Assembly: GCF_001692325.1 (NCBI RefSeq)
Contig: NZ_LXKN01000001.1
Coordinates: forward strand, 248,001 to 312,000
DNA: 64,000 nt
Origin: Rhizobium sp. AC27/96
GTDB lineage: Bacteria; Pseudomonadota; Alphaproteobacteria; Rhizobiales; Rhizobiaceae
Reading direction: 5' to 3'
Under the pieces are notes generated by a model. That model was not told where the DNA came from, searched no databases, and worked only from the letters and a program-made list of their open reading frames with translations. This document shows positions 33,889 through 43,121 of this stretch, piece after piece. Position 1 is the stretch's first letter, and every line of letters starts with the position of its first letter. The translations under genes were made by a program, and so were the position numbers.

Positions 33889-36264
33889 ATGGCCGGTGTC
33901 ACGGGCCTGACATTCCTGGCTCTATGTTTGCCCTTTTTCGGTGCGCTGATAGTGCCCGTTCTTGTTCGCTGGCTTGGACATAACGCAGCCTGGCTGCTGT
34001 CTCTGCTTCCCGCACTCGCCTTTCTCTATTTTGTCGGCTTTCTGCCCGAGATTGCTTCGGGCCGGATTGTTGAAGGCGGCTTCGATTGGGTGCCGAGCCT
34101 CGGCTTGCGTTTTTCCTGGCTGCTCGATGGCCTGTCGCTGACCTTCGCCCTGCTCATCACCGGCATCGGCACGCTGATTATCCTTTACACGGGCGGCTAT
34201 CTGAAGGGACATGCGGATCTCGGGCGCTTCTTCTCTTTCATGTTCCTGTTCATGGGCTCGATGCTTGGCCTCGTCGTCTCCGATAGTTTCCTGACGCTGT
34301 TCGTCTTCTGGGAGCTGACGTCGATCACCTCTTTCCTGTTGATCGGCTTCGACCATCAGCGGGAAGCGTCGCGCCGGGCGGCGCTACAGGCCCTGGTCGT
34401 TACTGGCGGCGGCGGTTTGCTGTTGCTGGCGGGCCTGCTGCTGATCTGGCAGATCACCGGCATCGCCTCCATGTCCGAACTGCTGCAATCCGGCGACGCC
34501 CTGCGCACAAGCCCGCTCTATCTCGCCGCCTTGATTCTGGTGCTCGGCGGCGCTTTCACCAAGTCGGCGCAGTTTCCGTTTCACTTCTGGCTGCCGAATG
34601 CCATGGAAGCGCCGACGCCCGTATCGGCCTATCTGCATTCCGCGACGATGGTGAAGGCCGGCATCTATCTGCTGATGCGGCTCAATCCTGTCATGGGCGA
34701 TACCGTGGCGTGGCAGACGATTTTGCCAAGCTTCGGTGCTGCAACGCTGTTGGTCGGGACCTTGCTGGCGATCCGGCAGACCGACCTGAAGCTGAAGCTC
34801 GCCTATACGACGGTTTCCTCGCTCGGCCTGCTGGTATTGCTCACCGGTTTCGGCACGGATTATGCCATCGAAGCCGCCGTGCTCTATCTGGTGGCGCATT
34901 CGCTGTTCAAGGGCGCTCTGTTCATGGTCGCCGGCATTGTCGATCATGAAACGGGAACGCGCGACATCACGCGTCTGGGCGGCCTGCGCTCTGCCATGCC
35001 GCTGACCTTCGCCGCAGCGATTGTTGCTGCCGTCTCGATGGGCGGCCTGCCGCCTGCCTTCGGCTTTCTCGCCAAGGAGGAAATCTACGCGGCACTGACA
35101 CAGGCCTCGCCATGGGCTGTTATCCTCACGATCATCGCCGTTGTCGGCAACGCGCTGATGTTTGCCATCGCCTTTGCCGTGGCACTGAAACCCTTTATCG
35201 GGCCGCTCATCGAGACGCCACGCCATCCGCATGAGGCGCCGCCATTGCTGTGGCTCGGGCCGGTGGTGCTTGCCTTGCTTGGCCTCGCTTCGGCCTTGCT
35301 CTCGGGATTATGGCACGTCTACGTCTCCTCGCCGATGGCCAGTGCCGTCGGCGGCAAGGAGCTGCATATCTCGGTCTCGCTCGTCCCGCATATCGGCTTG
35401 CCCCTGGCGCTCTCGCTCGTCACCGTGCTCATCGGCATCCTTGTCTACTGGCAGCTCGATCGCGCCCGTTTCCTGATGTCGGTGATCTTGCGGAACCTGG
35501 GTCCAGGGCCGGATCGCGGTTTCGATGGTTTCATCTCCGGTCTTGTACGAGTGTCGCATGTCGTCTCGCGCGTCCTGCAACCGGGTCGCCTCGAAATCTA
35601 CGTGACGGTCGCTTTTCTCTGTGTCGCGGCCATGCTTCTGCTTCCGCTCATTATCCATGGCGAATTGCCGGCAATTCCCGCCTGGCCGAATTTGCAATGG
35701 CATGAGGCGACGATCTTCCTCATCGCCGTCATCGGCCTTGCCGCCGTGGTTCTAGCGCGCGACCGTCTGACAGCCATCGTTTCGCTCGGCGTTCAAGGCT
35801 TTGCGGTCGCCGTCATCTTCCTGCTGTTCGGCGCACCGGATCTGTCCTTTACCCAGTTCATGGTCGAGACCCTTGCGGTCGTCATCCTGGCCCTGGTGAT
35901 GACGCGGCTGCATCTTTCGCCCTCGGATCGCCGTCCGCCGCTGAAAATGCTCGCCCATGCGCTGATTGCCATCGCCTGCGGCACCGGCTTCGGCCTGCTG
36001 TTGCTGAAAGCGACGGAGGCGCCGTTCGATCTGACGCTGACGGCCTTCTTCAATCATTATTCGAAGCTGATCGCCCATGGTGACAATGTCGTCAACGTCA
36101 TCATTGTCGACTTCCGAGGCACGGATACGCTCGGCGAGATCGCCGTCGTTGCCATCACCGGGCTTGCAATTCTGGCGCTGATCCGCATCCGCGCCGGCGG
36201 CGAGCGCAAACTCGCGGCCAATGATCCGGATAGCGAAGAAAAGTTGGAGGCGGAGCGCGCATGA
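33889..36264 (+). CDS. mnhA: Monovalent cation/H+ antiporter subunit A
   Basis: The largest subunit (791 residues, about 20 membrane helices) of the Mrp/Mnh/Pha antiporter, which exchanges Na+ or K+ for protons and is related to complex I subunit NuoL. The NuoL-like core includes [37 protein letters not shown] with the key glutamate, and [20 protein letters not shown] with the key lysine. The C-terminal part (about 560-780) contains the extra helices with [31 protein letters not shown] precedes the ATG. It heads a seven-gene operon; mnhB overlaps its stop by 4 bases. Known relatives in rhizobia are called pha and are needed for pH and salt adaptation. Confidence 0.95.
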   Translation: MAGVTGLTFLALCLPFFGALIVPVLVRWLGHNAAWLLSLLPALAFLYFVGFLPEIASGRIVEGGFDWVPSLGLRFSWLLDGLSLTFALLITGIGTLIILYTGGYLKGHADLGRFFSFMFLFMGSMLGLVVSDSFLTLFVFWELTSITSFLLIGFDHQREASRRAALQALVVTGGGGLLLLAGLLLIWQITGIASMSELLQSGDALRTSPLYLAALILVLGGAFTKSAQFPFHFWLPNAMEAPTPVSAYLHSATMVKAGIYLLMRLNPVMGDTVAWQTILPSFGAATLLVGTLLAIRQTDLKLKLAYTTVSSLGLLVLLTGFGTDYAIEAAVLYLVAHSLFKGALFMVAGIVDHETGTRDITRLGGLRSAMPLTFAAAIVAAVSMGGLPPAFGFLAKEEIYAALTQASPWAVILTIIAVVGNALMFAIAFAVALKPFIGPLIETPRHPHEAPPLLWLGPVVLALLGLASALLSGLWHVYVSSPMASAVGGKELHISVSLVPHIGLPLALSLVTVLIGILVYWQLDRARFLMSVILRNLGPGPDRGFDGFISGLVRVSHVVSRVLQPGRLEIYVTVAFLCVAAMLLLPLIIHGELPAIPAWPNLQWHEATIFLIAVIGLAAVVLARDRLTAIVSLGVQGFAVAVIFLLFGAPDLSFTQFMVETLAVVILALVMTRLHLSPSDRRPPLKMLAHALIAIACGTGFGLLLLKATEAPFDLTLTAFFNHYSKLIAHGDNVVNVIIVDFRGTDTLGEIAVVAITGLAILALIRIRAGGERKLAANDPDSEEKLEAERA

Positions 36265-36680
36265 ATACGCTGATTTTCCGCACCGCCGCACCGTTTCTGA
36301 CGGCCTTGATGCTGCTCTTTTCAGTCTTCGTGCTGTTGCGCGGCCATAACGAGCCCGGCGGCGGCTTTATCGGTGGGCTGATCGCGGCTTCCGCCTTTGC
36401 GATCTATGGTATCGCCTGCGGTGTGACGGCCGTGCGTCGCGCCATCATCTTTCATCCACTGGCGATCGCCGGCTTTGGCCTGCTGGCAGCCACCATCGCC
36501 GGCTTCGTGTCCGTCTTCTCCGGCGTGCCGTTCATGACCGGGCTGTGGATCTATCCGCACCTGTTCGGCGTCGAAGTGCCGCTTTCCACCGTCATGCTCT
36601 TCGATATCGGCGTCTATCTGGTTGTCGTCGGCGCCATCACTTCGATCGCGCTTGCGCTTGAAGAGCGGGAGGTGGATTGA
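36261..36680 (+). CDS. mnhB: Monovalent cation/H+ antiporter subunit B
   Basis: A 139-residue inner-membrane subunit with four hydrophobic segments, typical MnhB size. [20 protein letters not shown] near residues 27-46 is the family signature. Its ATG lies inside the mnhA stop (ATGA), and mnhC starts the same way at its end, so translation is coupled along the operon. The presence of a separate B subunit shows that this is the seven-gene form of the antiporter, not the six-gene form with a fused A/B subunit. Confidence 0.94.
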   Translation: MNTLIFRTAAPFLTALMLLFSVFVLLRGHNEPGGGFIGGLIAASAFAIYGIACGVTAVRRAIIFHPLAIAGFGLLAATIAGFVSVFSGVPFMTGLWIYPHLFGVEVPLSTVMLFDIGVYLVVVGAITSIALALEEREVD

Positions 36681-37057
36681 TGGAGGTCGTCTTCGCCGCT
36701 CTGGTCGGCCTTTTCTTCGCCGCCGCGATCTATCTGATGCTGTCGAAATTCTCGATCCGCATCATGCTCGGCATCGCGATCCTCGGCAATGCCGTCAACC
36801 TGCTGCTCTTTACCGCCGGCCGGATAACGCGGGAAGTCCCGCCCATCATTCCGCAAGGCCAAAGCACGCTGGATCTGGCCGCGGCCAACCCGCTGCCACA
36901 GGCGCTGATCCTGACGGCGATCGTCATCTCCTTTTCGTTTCTCGCCTTTCTGCTTGTTCTGACCTATCGGGCCTATCAGGACCTCAAGACGGACAATACC
37001 GGCGAGATGCGAGTGGCTGAGCCACACGAGCGGCCGCTGCCGCCTTTGGGGTACTGA
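36677..37057 (+). CDS. mnhC: Monovalent cation/H+ antiporter subunit C
   Basis: A 126-residue subunit related to NuoK, with three membrane helices. The segment [20 protein letters not shown] (approximate form in this protein: [16 protein letters not shown]) and the proline-rich loop before [20 protein letters not shown] are characteristic. The cytosolic tail ([15 protein letters not shown]) is short. It overlaps mnhB by 4 bases and is followed by mnhD after 4 bases. Confidence 0.94.
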   Translation: MMEVVFAALVGLFFAAAIYLMLSKFSIRIMLGIAILGNAVNLLLFTAGRITREVPPIIPQGQSTLDLAAANPLPQALILTAIVISFSFLAFLLVLTYRAYQDLKTDNTGEMRVAEPHERPLPPLGY

Positions 37058-37061
37058 CGAG

Positions 37062-38627
37062 ATGGCCGGACCGACCGACATTCCCGTCGATCTCTCTGCC
37101 GCGCTGGTGGCGGCACCTGTGCCACTCGGGCACTGGCTGGTCATCCTGCCGGTCGCCCTGTGCATTTGCCTTGGCGCCATACTCCTGATGTTGCGTAACC
37201 GCACGGAATGGCACGCCTGGATCGCTATTCCCGGCCTGCTGCTGCTGGTGCTGATCGACACCGCCTTGCTTTACAAGGTTGCCAGCGAAGGCGCGGTGAC
37301 CATGGTCATGGGCCGATGGCTGCCGCCTTTCGGTATCGCCTTCAGCGTCGATCTCCTCGGCGCTGCCATGGCACTGGCTGCGGCGATCGTGGCGCTTGCG
37401 GCTAGCATCTATGCACTCGGAGAGATCGGCACCAGCGGCCGCCGCTACGGGTTTTTCCCGTTCTTGATGCTGTTGTTGGCCGGCGTCAGCGGCGCCTTCC
37501 TCACAGGAGACGTCTTCAATCTCTATGTCTGGTTTGAGGTGCTGCTGATTTCGTCCTTTGGCCTGCTGATCCTCGGCTCGGAACGGGAGCAGATCGACGG
37601 CGCGCTGAAGTATGCCGTGCTGAACCTCATCGCCACCACGCTGTTTCTCGTTTCTGTCGGCTATCTCTATGCCATCTTCGGCACGCTCAACATGGCTGAC
37701 ATCGCGATCAGGGCAAGGGCAGGCGATACCACCGCGCCGTTGATGACACTGGCCGGTCTGTTTCTGCTCGCTTTCGGCATGAAGGCGGCTGCTTTCCCGG
37801 TCAATTTCTGGCTACCAGCTTCCTACCATACGCCGCTTATCACCGTTTCAGCCCTGTTTGCTGGCCTCCTGACCAAAGTCGGTGTCTATGCGCTCATCAG
37901 GGTTCTGGTCATGTTGCTGCCGGTCGAGCGCATGGAACTCGGCCCGATGATAACGGTCGTTGCCATCGCCACGATGCTGGCGGGGGTGCTTGGGGCACTC
38001 GGCTCGAACGACATTCGCCGTATGCTCGGCTATATCGTCATATCGGGGATAGGCACGATGCTGGCGGGTATCGCTCTTGGCAGTGCCGATGGCCTCAGCG
38101 GAACGCTCTTTTATGCGCTGCACTCCATGGTGCTGATGACGGCGCTCTATCTGCTTGCGGGCGAGGCTGCCCGGCTCGGCGGCAGCTTTTCGCTGACGTC
38201 TCTTGGCGGTCTTTACCGGCGGAACGGTTGGTTCGCCGGCCTCTCCTTGGTACTGTTCTTCGCTGTCAGCGGACTGCCGCCCTTTTCCGGCTTCTGGCCG
38301 AAGGTAGTTCTGGTAAAGGCAGCGCTTGCCACCGGCGCATGGTGGCTCGCCGCCACGATCCTGCTTGCCGGCTTCCTGACCACGATCGTCTTCGGCCGCG
38401 TCTTCCTGCTGGCCTATTGGCGACCTGCGGTGGATGCCACTGCCGTCTCGGCAGAGCCGATCAGGTGGCAGGCAAGCATGCCGCTTCTCGCTCTTACCGT
38501 GCTCGTTGTCGCCTTCGGCTTCTTTCCCGAAAGGCTTTTGCAGCTGACCCAATCTGCCGCGGCTGGTCTTGAACAGCCGACTGCCTATCTGAACTCGGTC
38601 TTCCCGCCGGCGGAGGCCAAGCAATGA
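37062..38627 (+). CDS. mnhD: Monovalent cation/H+ antiporter subunit D
   Basis: A 521-residue NuoM/NuoN-like subunit with about 14 membrane helices, the second proton-path subunit of the complex. LTGDVFNLYVWFEVLLISSF carries the conserved glutamate and AAAFPVNFWLPASYHTPLIT the conserved lysine-type region; LFYALHSMVLMTALYLLAGE lies in the later half. It starts about 25 residues before the first helix, a little longer than usual. Its stop overlaps mnhE by 4 bases. Confidence 0.95.
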   Translation: MAGPTDIPVDLSAALVAAPVPLGHWLVILPVALCICLGAILLMLRNRTEWHAWIAIPGLLLLVLIDTALLYKVASEGAVTMVMGRWLPPFGIAFSVDLLGAAMALAAAIVALAASIYALGEIGTSGRRYGFFPFLMLLLAGVSGAFLTGDVFNLYVWFEVLLISSFGLLILGSEREQIDGALKYAVLNLIATTLFLVSVGYLYAIFGTLNMADIAIRARAGDTTAPLMTLAGLFLLAFGMKAAAFPVNFWLPASYHTPLITVSALFAGLLTKVGVYALIRVLVMLLPVERMELGPMITVVAIATMLAGVLGALGSNDIRRMLGYIVISGIGTMLAGIALGSADGLSGTLFYALHSMVLMTALYLLAGEAARLGGSFSLTSLGGLYRRNGWFAGLSLVLFFAVSGLPPFSGFWPKVVLVKAALATGAWWLAATILLAGFLTTIVFGRVFLLAYWRPAVDATAVSAEPIRWQASMPLLALTVLVVAFGFFPERLLQLTQSAAAGLEQPTAYLNSVFPPAEAKQ

Positions 38628-39097
38628 TCCTGTTTGTCTTCAACCTGTTGCTCGCCATCGTCTGGGTCGCCATCACAGGCAGCACCTCTTTCGTCAATCT
38701 GTTGTTTGGTTTCGTCCTCGCGGCGATTGCGCTCGCCATCGTGCGGTCTTCCTATGGCGGCGTGCTTTATCTCGGTCGCGTTCGCCGTATCCTTGCACTC
38801 TTCTTCCTGTTTCTCGGCGAACTTGCCAAATCCGCCTGGGCGGTCGCCGTTGCGGTCATGAGCCCGAAGATGGATGTGAAGCCCGGGATTTTTGCCTTCC
38901 CTTTGACCGTCGACCGCGATTTCGAAATCACGCTGCTCGCCAATCTCATCACGCTGACGCCAGGCACGCTATCCGTTGATGTGTCCGACGATCGCAAGAC
39001 CCTGTATGTCCACGCGCTTGATTGCTCCGATCCGGAGGCCATCCGGCGCAGCATTGCCGATGGCTTCGAACGCCGTATTCTGGAGGCTTTCCGATGA
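38624..39097 (+). CDS. mnhE: Monovalent cation/H+ antiporter subunit E
   Basis: A 157-residue subunit with two or three N-terminal membrane helices and a soluble C-terminal domain. [20 protein letters not shown] near 107-126 is the MnhE hallmark, followed by [16 protein letters not shown]. Start and stop codons both overlap the neighbouring genes, as in the rest of the operon. MnhE is needed for assembly and full activity of the complex in studied species. Confidence 0.94.
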   Translation: MILFVFNLLLAIVWVAITGSTSFVNLLFGFVLAAIALAIVRSSYGGVLYLGRVRRILALFFLFLGELAKSAWAVAVAVMSPKMDVKPGIFAFPLTVDRDFEITLLANLITLTPGTLSVDVSDDRKTLYVHALDCSDPEAIRRSIADGFERRILEAFR

Positions 39098-39471
39098 TGG
39101 CTGCATCCATCGTTTCGGCGGCGGCAATGGTCGCACTCGGCATTCTGAGCCTTGCGTTGCTGTTCACCGTTTATCGTGTGGTCGCCGGTCCGACATTGCC
39201 GGACCGAATTGTGGCGCTCGATATGCTGGTGGCGATCGCGATCGGTTTTATCGCCGTCATCGCCATTAAGACCGGATTTACGCTCTATATCGATATCGCC
39301 ATTTCGCTGGGCCTTGTCGGCTTTCTTGCGACCGTCGCCTTTGCCCGGTTTGTCCTTACCCAGGCACAGACCGGCACTTCTGCACAACCTCCCGCCGAAC
39401 GGGAGAATAGTAACGAATCGCCGAAGAAGCGGCCGCGCAAGCAAAACCGGCGACAAAAGGGAGGACGGTGA
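39094..39471 (+). CDS. mnhF: Monovalent cation/H+ antiporter subunit F
   Basis: A 125-residue protein with three membrane helices ([20 protein letters not shown] is the family signature) and a lysine- and arginine-rich cytosolic tail of about 35 residues that makes it longer than the roughly 95 residues of Bacillus MrpF. ATG 39094 overlaps the mnhE stop and follows GGAGG with good spacing; the frame stays open upstream inside mnhE. Confidence 0.92.
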   Translation: MMAASIVSAAAMVALGILSLALLFTVYRVVAGPTLPDRIVALDMLVAIAIGFIAVIAIKTGFTLYIDIAISLGLVGFLATVAFARFVLTQAQTGTSAQPPAERENSNESPKKRPRKQNRRQKGGR

Positions 39472-39836
39472 TGGATCTGCTTTGGGCCATCCTCGTGGCC
39501 GTTATCCTGCTCGCGGGGGCGTTGTTCTCGCTCATCGCCGCAATCGGCATCGTTCGCTTGCCCGACCTTTATAGCCGCATGCATGCCGCCTCGAAGGCGG
39601 GCACAGTCGGCTCCGGCCTTTTGCTACTTGCGGTCGGTATTCATTCGCAGGACTTCTCGATATTGGCACGATCTCTCGCCGGATTCGTCTTTTTTGTGCT
39701 GACAGCACCGATCGCGGCCCATCTTCTCGCACGAGCGGCGCACAAGGCCGGGTATCGACTGACCGAGCCTTCCATACGGGATGAATTGTTACTTCAACGG
39801 CAAATCGCGAGACGCGTGTATAGGAAGAAGAGCTAA
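39471..39836 (+). CDS. mnhG: Monovalent cation/H+ antiporter subunit G
   Basis: A 121-residue subunit with three membrane helices. [20 protein letters not shown] near 27-46 is the unmistakable MnhG signature. The ATG at 39471 shares one base with the mnhF stop (TGATG) and follows GGGAGG; a GTG one codon earlier is also in frame. It closes the operon. No clear terminator follows; the next 528 bases are AT-rich and lead to rosR. Confidence 0.94.
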   Translation: MDLLWAILVAVILLAGALFSLIAAIGIVRLPDLYSRMHAASKAGTVGSGLLLLAVGIHSQDFSILARSLAGFVFFVLTAPIAAHLLARAAHKAGYRLTEPSIRDELLLQRQIARRVYRKKS

Positions 39837-40364
39837 CAAACGCAAAGATTGTTAAAGAAGCAATAGCAGTTCGCCTCTTTAGTTATCTGTTTTTTAGTAG
39901 ATGAATTTTTTGCGAAGAAATGTTGGTATTAAAAACTGGACATTTGGGTAAAGAGTGCTAATTCAGATTCAAGTAGAGTTCTGATGTTGAGTTAGTCTCG
40001 GCCGGGTTTAAGCTCTCAATGCTTTTAACTTTCTTGGGGAAAAGCTGAGCAAAACTTTCCTCCGGTTAACGATTGGAGATCACCTCGTGTGGTCGCTAAT
40101 CCTGACATCAGGCGGCAAGAAGCGGTTTTCTTCGCGTGAAGTCTAGGGGTGGATTTCCTGCGGTATGAAATGTGGCGTTTATGCACCGTTTTTTGCTGAT
40201 GGCTGCTACGAATACGGGCGATGCGTTTGTGCGGATTGCTCGGCGCTACGGGACTTGGGGATCACCAGATTTCTGGGCTAGGCGCGGATTACATAGCAAC
40301 GTTGCGCCTTGTGGGCTCTCCGGAGACGCGGCGCAGCAAGCAAGCCGATGAACAGGAGAACACA
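39837..40364. other. 528-base AT-rich leader region upstream of rosR
   Basis: It contains several T/A runs (for example at 39889-39912) in contrast to the flanking GC-rich genes. Ros/MucR-type proteins bind AT-rich DNA with T-A steps and repress their own genes, so this is a plausible autoregulatory region. I recognise no exact Ros box, no gene, and no terminator for the preceding operon. Confidence 0.45.
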
Positions 40365-40796
40365 ATGTCAGATACGGCCCTTGGCAATGGGCAGGAGTTA
40401 CTGGTTGAACTGACCGCCGACATCGTTGCGGCCTATGTCAGCAACCATGTCGTACCGGTCAGCGACCTTCCGAATTTGATTTCCGACGTACATTCCGCCT
40501 TGAGCAGCACCTCGGTTCCGGCGCCTGCCGTTACCGTTGTGGAAAAGCAGAAGCCGGCCGTATCTGTCCGTAAATCGGTACAGGATGACCAGATTACGTG
40601 CTTGGAATGTGGTGGAAGCTTCAAGTCGCTGAAGCGCCACTTGATGACCCATCATGGTCTTTCGCCCGAAGAGTATCGCGAGAAGTGGGATCTGGCAGCG
40701 GATTATCCGATGGTGGCGCCTGCTTACGCGGAAGCGCGTTCCCGCCTTGCGAAGGAAATGGGTCTCGGGCAGCGCCGCAAGCGCGGCAGCCGCTGA
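40365..40796 (+). CDS. rosR: Ros/MucR-family zinc-finger transcriptional regulator
   Basis: A 143-residue DNA-binding protein that in rhizobia and agrobacteria controls exopolysaccharide synthesis, motility and virulence or nodulation functions. The single prokaryotic zinc finger is C79-x2-C82-x9-H92-x3-H96 ([20 protein letters not shown]), followed by the conserved [20 protein letters not shown] and a basic tail. The N-terminal 60 residues are the oligomerisation region. AACAGGAGAACACA precedes the ATG; the frame is open upstream to 40221 but is not family-like there. RosR versus MucR naming cannot be settled by sequence alone. A strong terminator follows. Confidence 0.9.
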   Translation: MSDTALGNGQELLVELTADIVAAYVSNHVVPVSDLPNLISDVHSALSSTSVPAPAVTVVEKQKPAVSVRKSVQDDQITCLECGGSFKSLKRHLMTHHGLSPEEYREKWDLAADYPMVAPAYAEARSRLAKEMGLGQRRKRGSR

Positions 40797-40815
40797 GAGT
40801 GATGACGCTTGAAGA

Positions 40816-40841
40816 AAAACCCGGCTTTCGAGCCGGGTTTT
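40816..40841 (+). terminator. Rho-independent terminator after rosR
   Basis: AAAACCCGGCT pairs perfectly with AGCCGGGTTTT around a TTCG tetraloop, 19 bases after the stop codon. The A/T ends allow function in both directions. Confidence 0.88.
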
Positions 40842-40974
40842 GACTGTTGCCGCCCGGTAGCGGCCTGGATCGATTGGGTCCTGTATTCGTGCAGTCGACG
40901 AGGCTGAAACATTTTCCCCACCGGAAATCCCGGCACTTCTCCCGGAATTACCTAGGCCTGCTTCGAATAGTGTT

Positions 40975-41373
40975 TTATTGGGGTTTTCCCGGTTTTAGGT
41001 TGATGTGAGCGTGCTTGGCGATAATGAAGCCGGCGACTCCGTAACTTGCACTCCACTCAATGCGGAAATGCTCCTCCGTCCTGGTGATCTCCAAGTCGAA
41101 GATGATGCAAGGCACCATAGCGAAGTCGGTGCAACTGATATTGCTCACATCTTCTAGGATAAGAGTGACTATCGCGTGTTTGTCCAAGACGAAGTAACCC
41201 TTCGCGTCCACCTTGTCCGTTATATTCCAGGCATGGATGCGTAGCAGGCCCGCTCCCTTGTCGGGAAAGCTGATCTCAAGCAGTTCGGCATCATGGAAGC
41301 GGGGTATCCGCCCAAACCACTTGAGTAGCGACTCACCACCGGGAATCTCGCTGAATACGGACGCAGGGGACAT
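40975..41373 (-). CDS. Imm50-like immunity-family protein
   Basis: A 132-residue soluble protein. GRIPRFHDAELLEISFPDKG near residues 21-40 resembles the hallmark segment of the Imm50 family (a Trp/Pro-x-FHDAE-hydrophobic pattern), followed by alternating strands with LRIHAWNITDKVD and FDLEITRTEEHFRIEWSASY. Imm50 proteins are predicted to neutralise polymorphic toxins, but no toxin or secretion gene lies nearby. The base composition is visibly lower in GC than the flanks, hinting at later arrival. The ATG at 41373 has a weak ribosome site. The family call is moderately sure; the role is not established here. Confidence 0.6.
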   Translation of the reverse strand: MSPASVFSEIPGGESLLKWFGRIPRFHDAELLEISFPDKGAGLLRIHAWNITDKVDAKGYFVLDKHAIVTLILEDVSNISCTDFAMVPCIIFDLEITRTEEHFRIEWSASYGVAGFIIAKHAHINLKPGKPQ

Positions 41374-41675
41374 TAAGGCTCGCTAGTGCTTGGTTGAGTG
41401 GCTGCGATTGCGTTGTTCAGGGCAGCCCTGGAGTTTTCGCAGGAGCCTGTAGCGTGAACCCCAACGGCGCGGCGTCAGCATAGTCGAAGGTGTTACGTCG
41501 TGCCAGCGACCTGATCACCGCCGAATGGACAGTATTTTCCCCTTATTGCGGTCAGCCTCGCCTTTGCTACTCACTCCTTAGCAGAGATCATCAATGCAAT
41601 CTCCCGCGTGGTGCCTGTAGCGGCTTCCGTCTTGCGAATTTCCGAGACGCGTGCGGACAGATTTGGATATGGCTT
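41374..41675. other. Intergenic stretch between Imm50-like gene and sufE
   Basis: About 300 bases with mixed composition. An open frame at 41490-41732 on the plus strand overlaps the sufE 3' end and has no recognisable domain, so it is not called. I see no terminator with a clear T tract for either neighbour. Confidence 0.4.
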
Positions 41676-42098
41676 TTAGGCAGGCGCCCTGACGCGGGCC
41701 TCTTCACGGATGCGCTTGATCATCGAGCGTAGTCCATTGGCGCGCTGCGACGAGAGATGCTCGACCAGGCCGATCTTGCCGAAGACGTCGAGCGCATCGA
41801 GTGCGGCGATTTCCGAGGCCTGTTTGCCGGAATAGGTGGCAAGCACGATTGCCACCAGCCCGCGGACGATATGCGCGTCGGAATCGCCTTCGAAGGTCAA
41901 TGTCGGATTTTCGGGATCGCCGGATGCATGCGTGACAAGCCAGACCTGGCTGGCGCAGCCCTGCACCTTGTTTTCCAGTGTCCGCTTGTCTTCCGGAAGG
42001 TCAGGCAGCGCCTTGCCGAGTTCGATCACGTAGCGATAACGATCCTCCCACTCGTCTAGGAAGGCGAAGTCCTCGATGATCTTGTCAAGCGCAGCCAT
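41676..42098 (-). CDS. sufE: SufE-family sulfur acceptor for Fe-S cluster assembly
   Basis: A 140-residue cytosolic protein that accepts persulfide sulfur from the cysteine desulfurase SufS. The acceptor is C48 in ENKVQGCASQVWLV, the diagnostic block. The remainder (HIVRGLVAIVLATYSGKQAS; LSSQRANGLRSMIKRIRE) fits the family. ATG 42098 (MAALDKIIEDF) is the natural start; the open frame further upstream is cysteine- and proline-rich chance sequence. The suf operon itself is not nearby, as is common in rhizobia, where a stand-alone sufE exists. Confidence 0.93.
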   Translation of the reverse strand: MAALDKIIEDFAFLDEWEDRYRYVIELGKALPDLPEDKRTLENKVQGCASQVWLVTHASGDPENPTLTFEGDSDAHIVRGLVAIVLATYSGKQASEIAALDALDVFGKIGLVEHLSSQRANGLRSMIKRIREEARVRAPA

Positions 42099-42228
42099 TG
42101 TATCTGTCCAGATTATCCATTGAGGTTGGATATAGGCGAAACGACGGGCAATTTGAACCCGCTGCAAAAAAGAACGCCGCTGACCATGTCTGGCTCGCGG
42201 CGCATGAGGAGGGCAAGTGCAGGAGGTT

Positions 42229-42693
42229 TCAGATCCGCGGCCGCGGCATCGGCAACGGCACGGAGGTGGGCAGGCGCACCGTTCCGGTGACGACCACATC
42301 GGCGGTCTCGGTGCCGGTCACCCGCTTGGCAGGCATCGGCTGTGTCGTTGCGGCAATCTGTTCCGGGCTTACATGCGCAGCTACAGCGTTGGCAACGTCA
42401 TTGGAAGACTGATCCTTGAAGTGGCGGCCGAGCATGTCATAGGCAACGCGGGCGCCGTCACCGACCTGGTATCCAAGGGCGGTCAGCGTTTCGCCGCCCT
42501 TGACGCAGACCTCAGGCTTTTCGGTGCACATGGCGCCGACATATTGAACGACGCCCGAAGCCGCCGAAATCGCATCGGAGACCTGCATGGTCGGTTCGCC
42601 AGCCGGCCGAGGCGCGCCATCGGGCTTGGCAAAGATCGGCAGAAACATGAGAACCAGTGAAAACCAGAACCCCGCTCTAATCAGAAACCACAT
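42229..42693 (-). CDS. DUF5330 membrane-anchored protein
   Basis: A 154-residue protein starting MWFLIRAGFWFSLVLMFLP, a single N-terminal anchor or signal, followed by a conserved DAISAASGVVQYVGAMCTEK segment with two cysteines (CTEKPEVC). This is the DUF5330 pattern seen in rhizobia. The C-terminal half is variable and Pro/Thr-rich. Function is unknown. ATG 42693 is chosen because WFLIRA is the family start; a GTG at 42705 is in frame upstream. Confidence 0.82.
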   Translation of the reverse strand: MWFLIRAGFWFSLVLMFLPIFAKPDGAPRPAGEPTMQVSDAISAASGVVQYVGAMCTEKPEVCVKGGETLTALGYQVGDGARVAYDMLGRHFKDQSSNDVANAVAAHVSPEQIAATTQPMPAKRVTGTETADVVVTGTVRLPTSVPLPMPRPRI

Positions 42694-43121
42694 TTCCTTG
42701 CCCACCTTCTCTGTCGTTCGGCTCGTTCGCCTATTCGGACTGGTCTGTCCGATGTGGTTTGAACCCTATCCGGCAGAGGACAACATCGCTTTTCAAAACT
42801 TCGCGGCATTTTCGGCAAATTTGATTCAAATTTTATCTTTCCGAATTCGCACCGCATTTAGATCAAATTGTAGCGATTGCTGTTAAGCATGTCTCGCCCG
42901 ATCCTGTTGATACGCAGGCATTTGCGGGCTTTGGCCTTGTCGCAAAGGTTAACGCATGGCGGAAATACGAATAAAATCCGTTGCTTACCCACTGTTAACC
43001 ACAAAAAACAAAGGTCAGGCATTCTGCGCCAAAACGGGATTTTGGAGGCTTTTCGGCCGGTCGGCAGGTTCTCTCTTTATTCTTTCCTTAAGCCGCGAAG
43101 GCCTATTGTGCAGTCCAATAA
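42694..43121. other. AT-rich divergent region before the DivJ-like kinase
   Basis: About 430 bases, AT-rich in the middle. GTTAAC-type motifs occur at about 42947-42952 (GTTAACGCATGG) and 43005-43010 (GTTAACCACAAA), and TTAAG at 42883. These resemble half-sites of the alphaproteobacterial cell-cycle regulator CtrA (TTAA-N7-TTAA), but I find no full site. No gene is recognised. Confidence 0.4.

Noticed and set aside
42947..43010. CtrA binding sites upstream of the DivJ-like kinase
   Set aside because: Only isolated GTTAAC-type half-sites occur; no TTAA-N7-TTAA pair was found, and such hexamers are expected by chance in AT-rich DNA.
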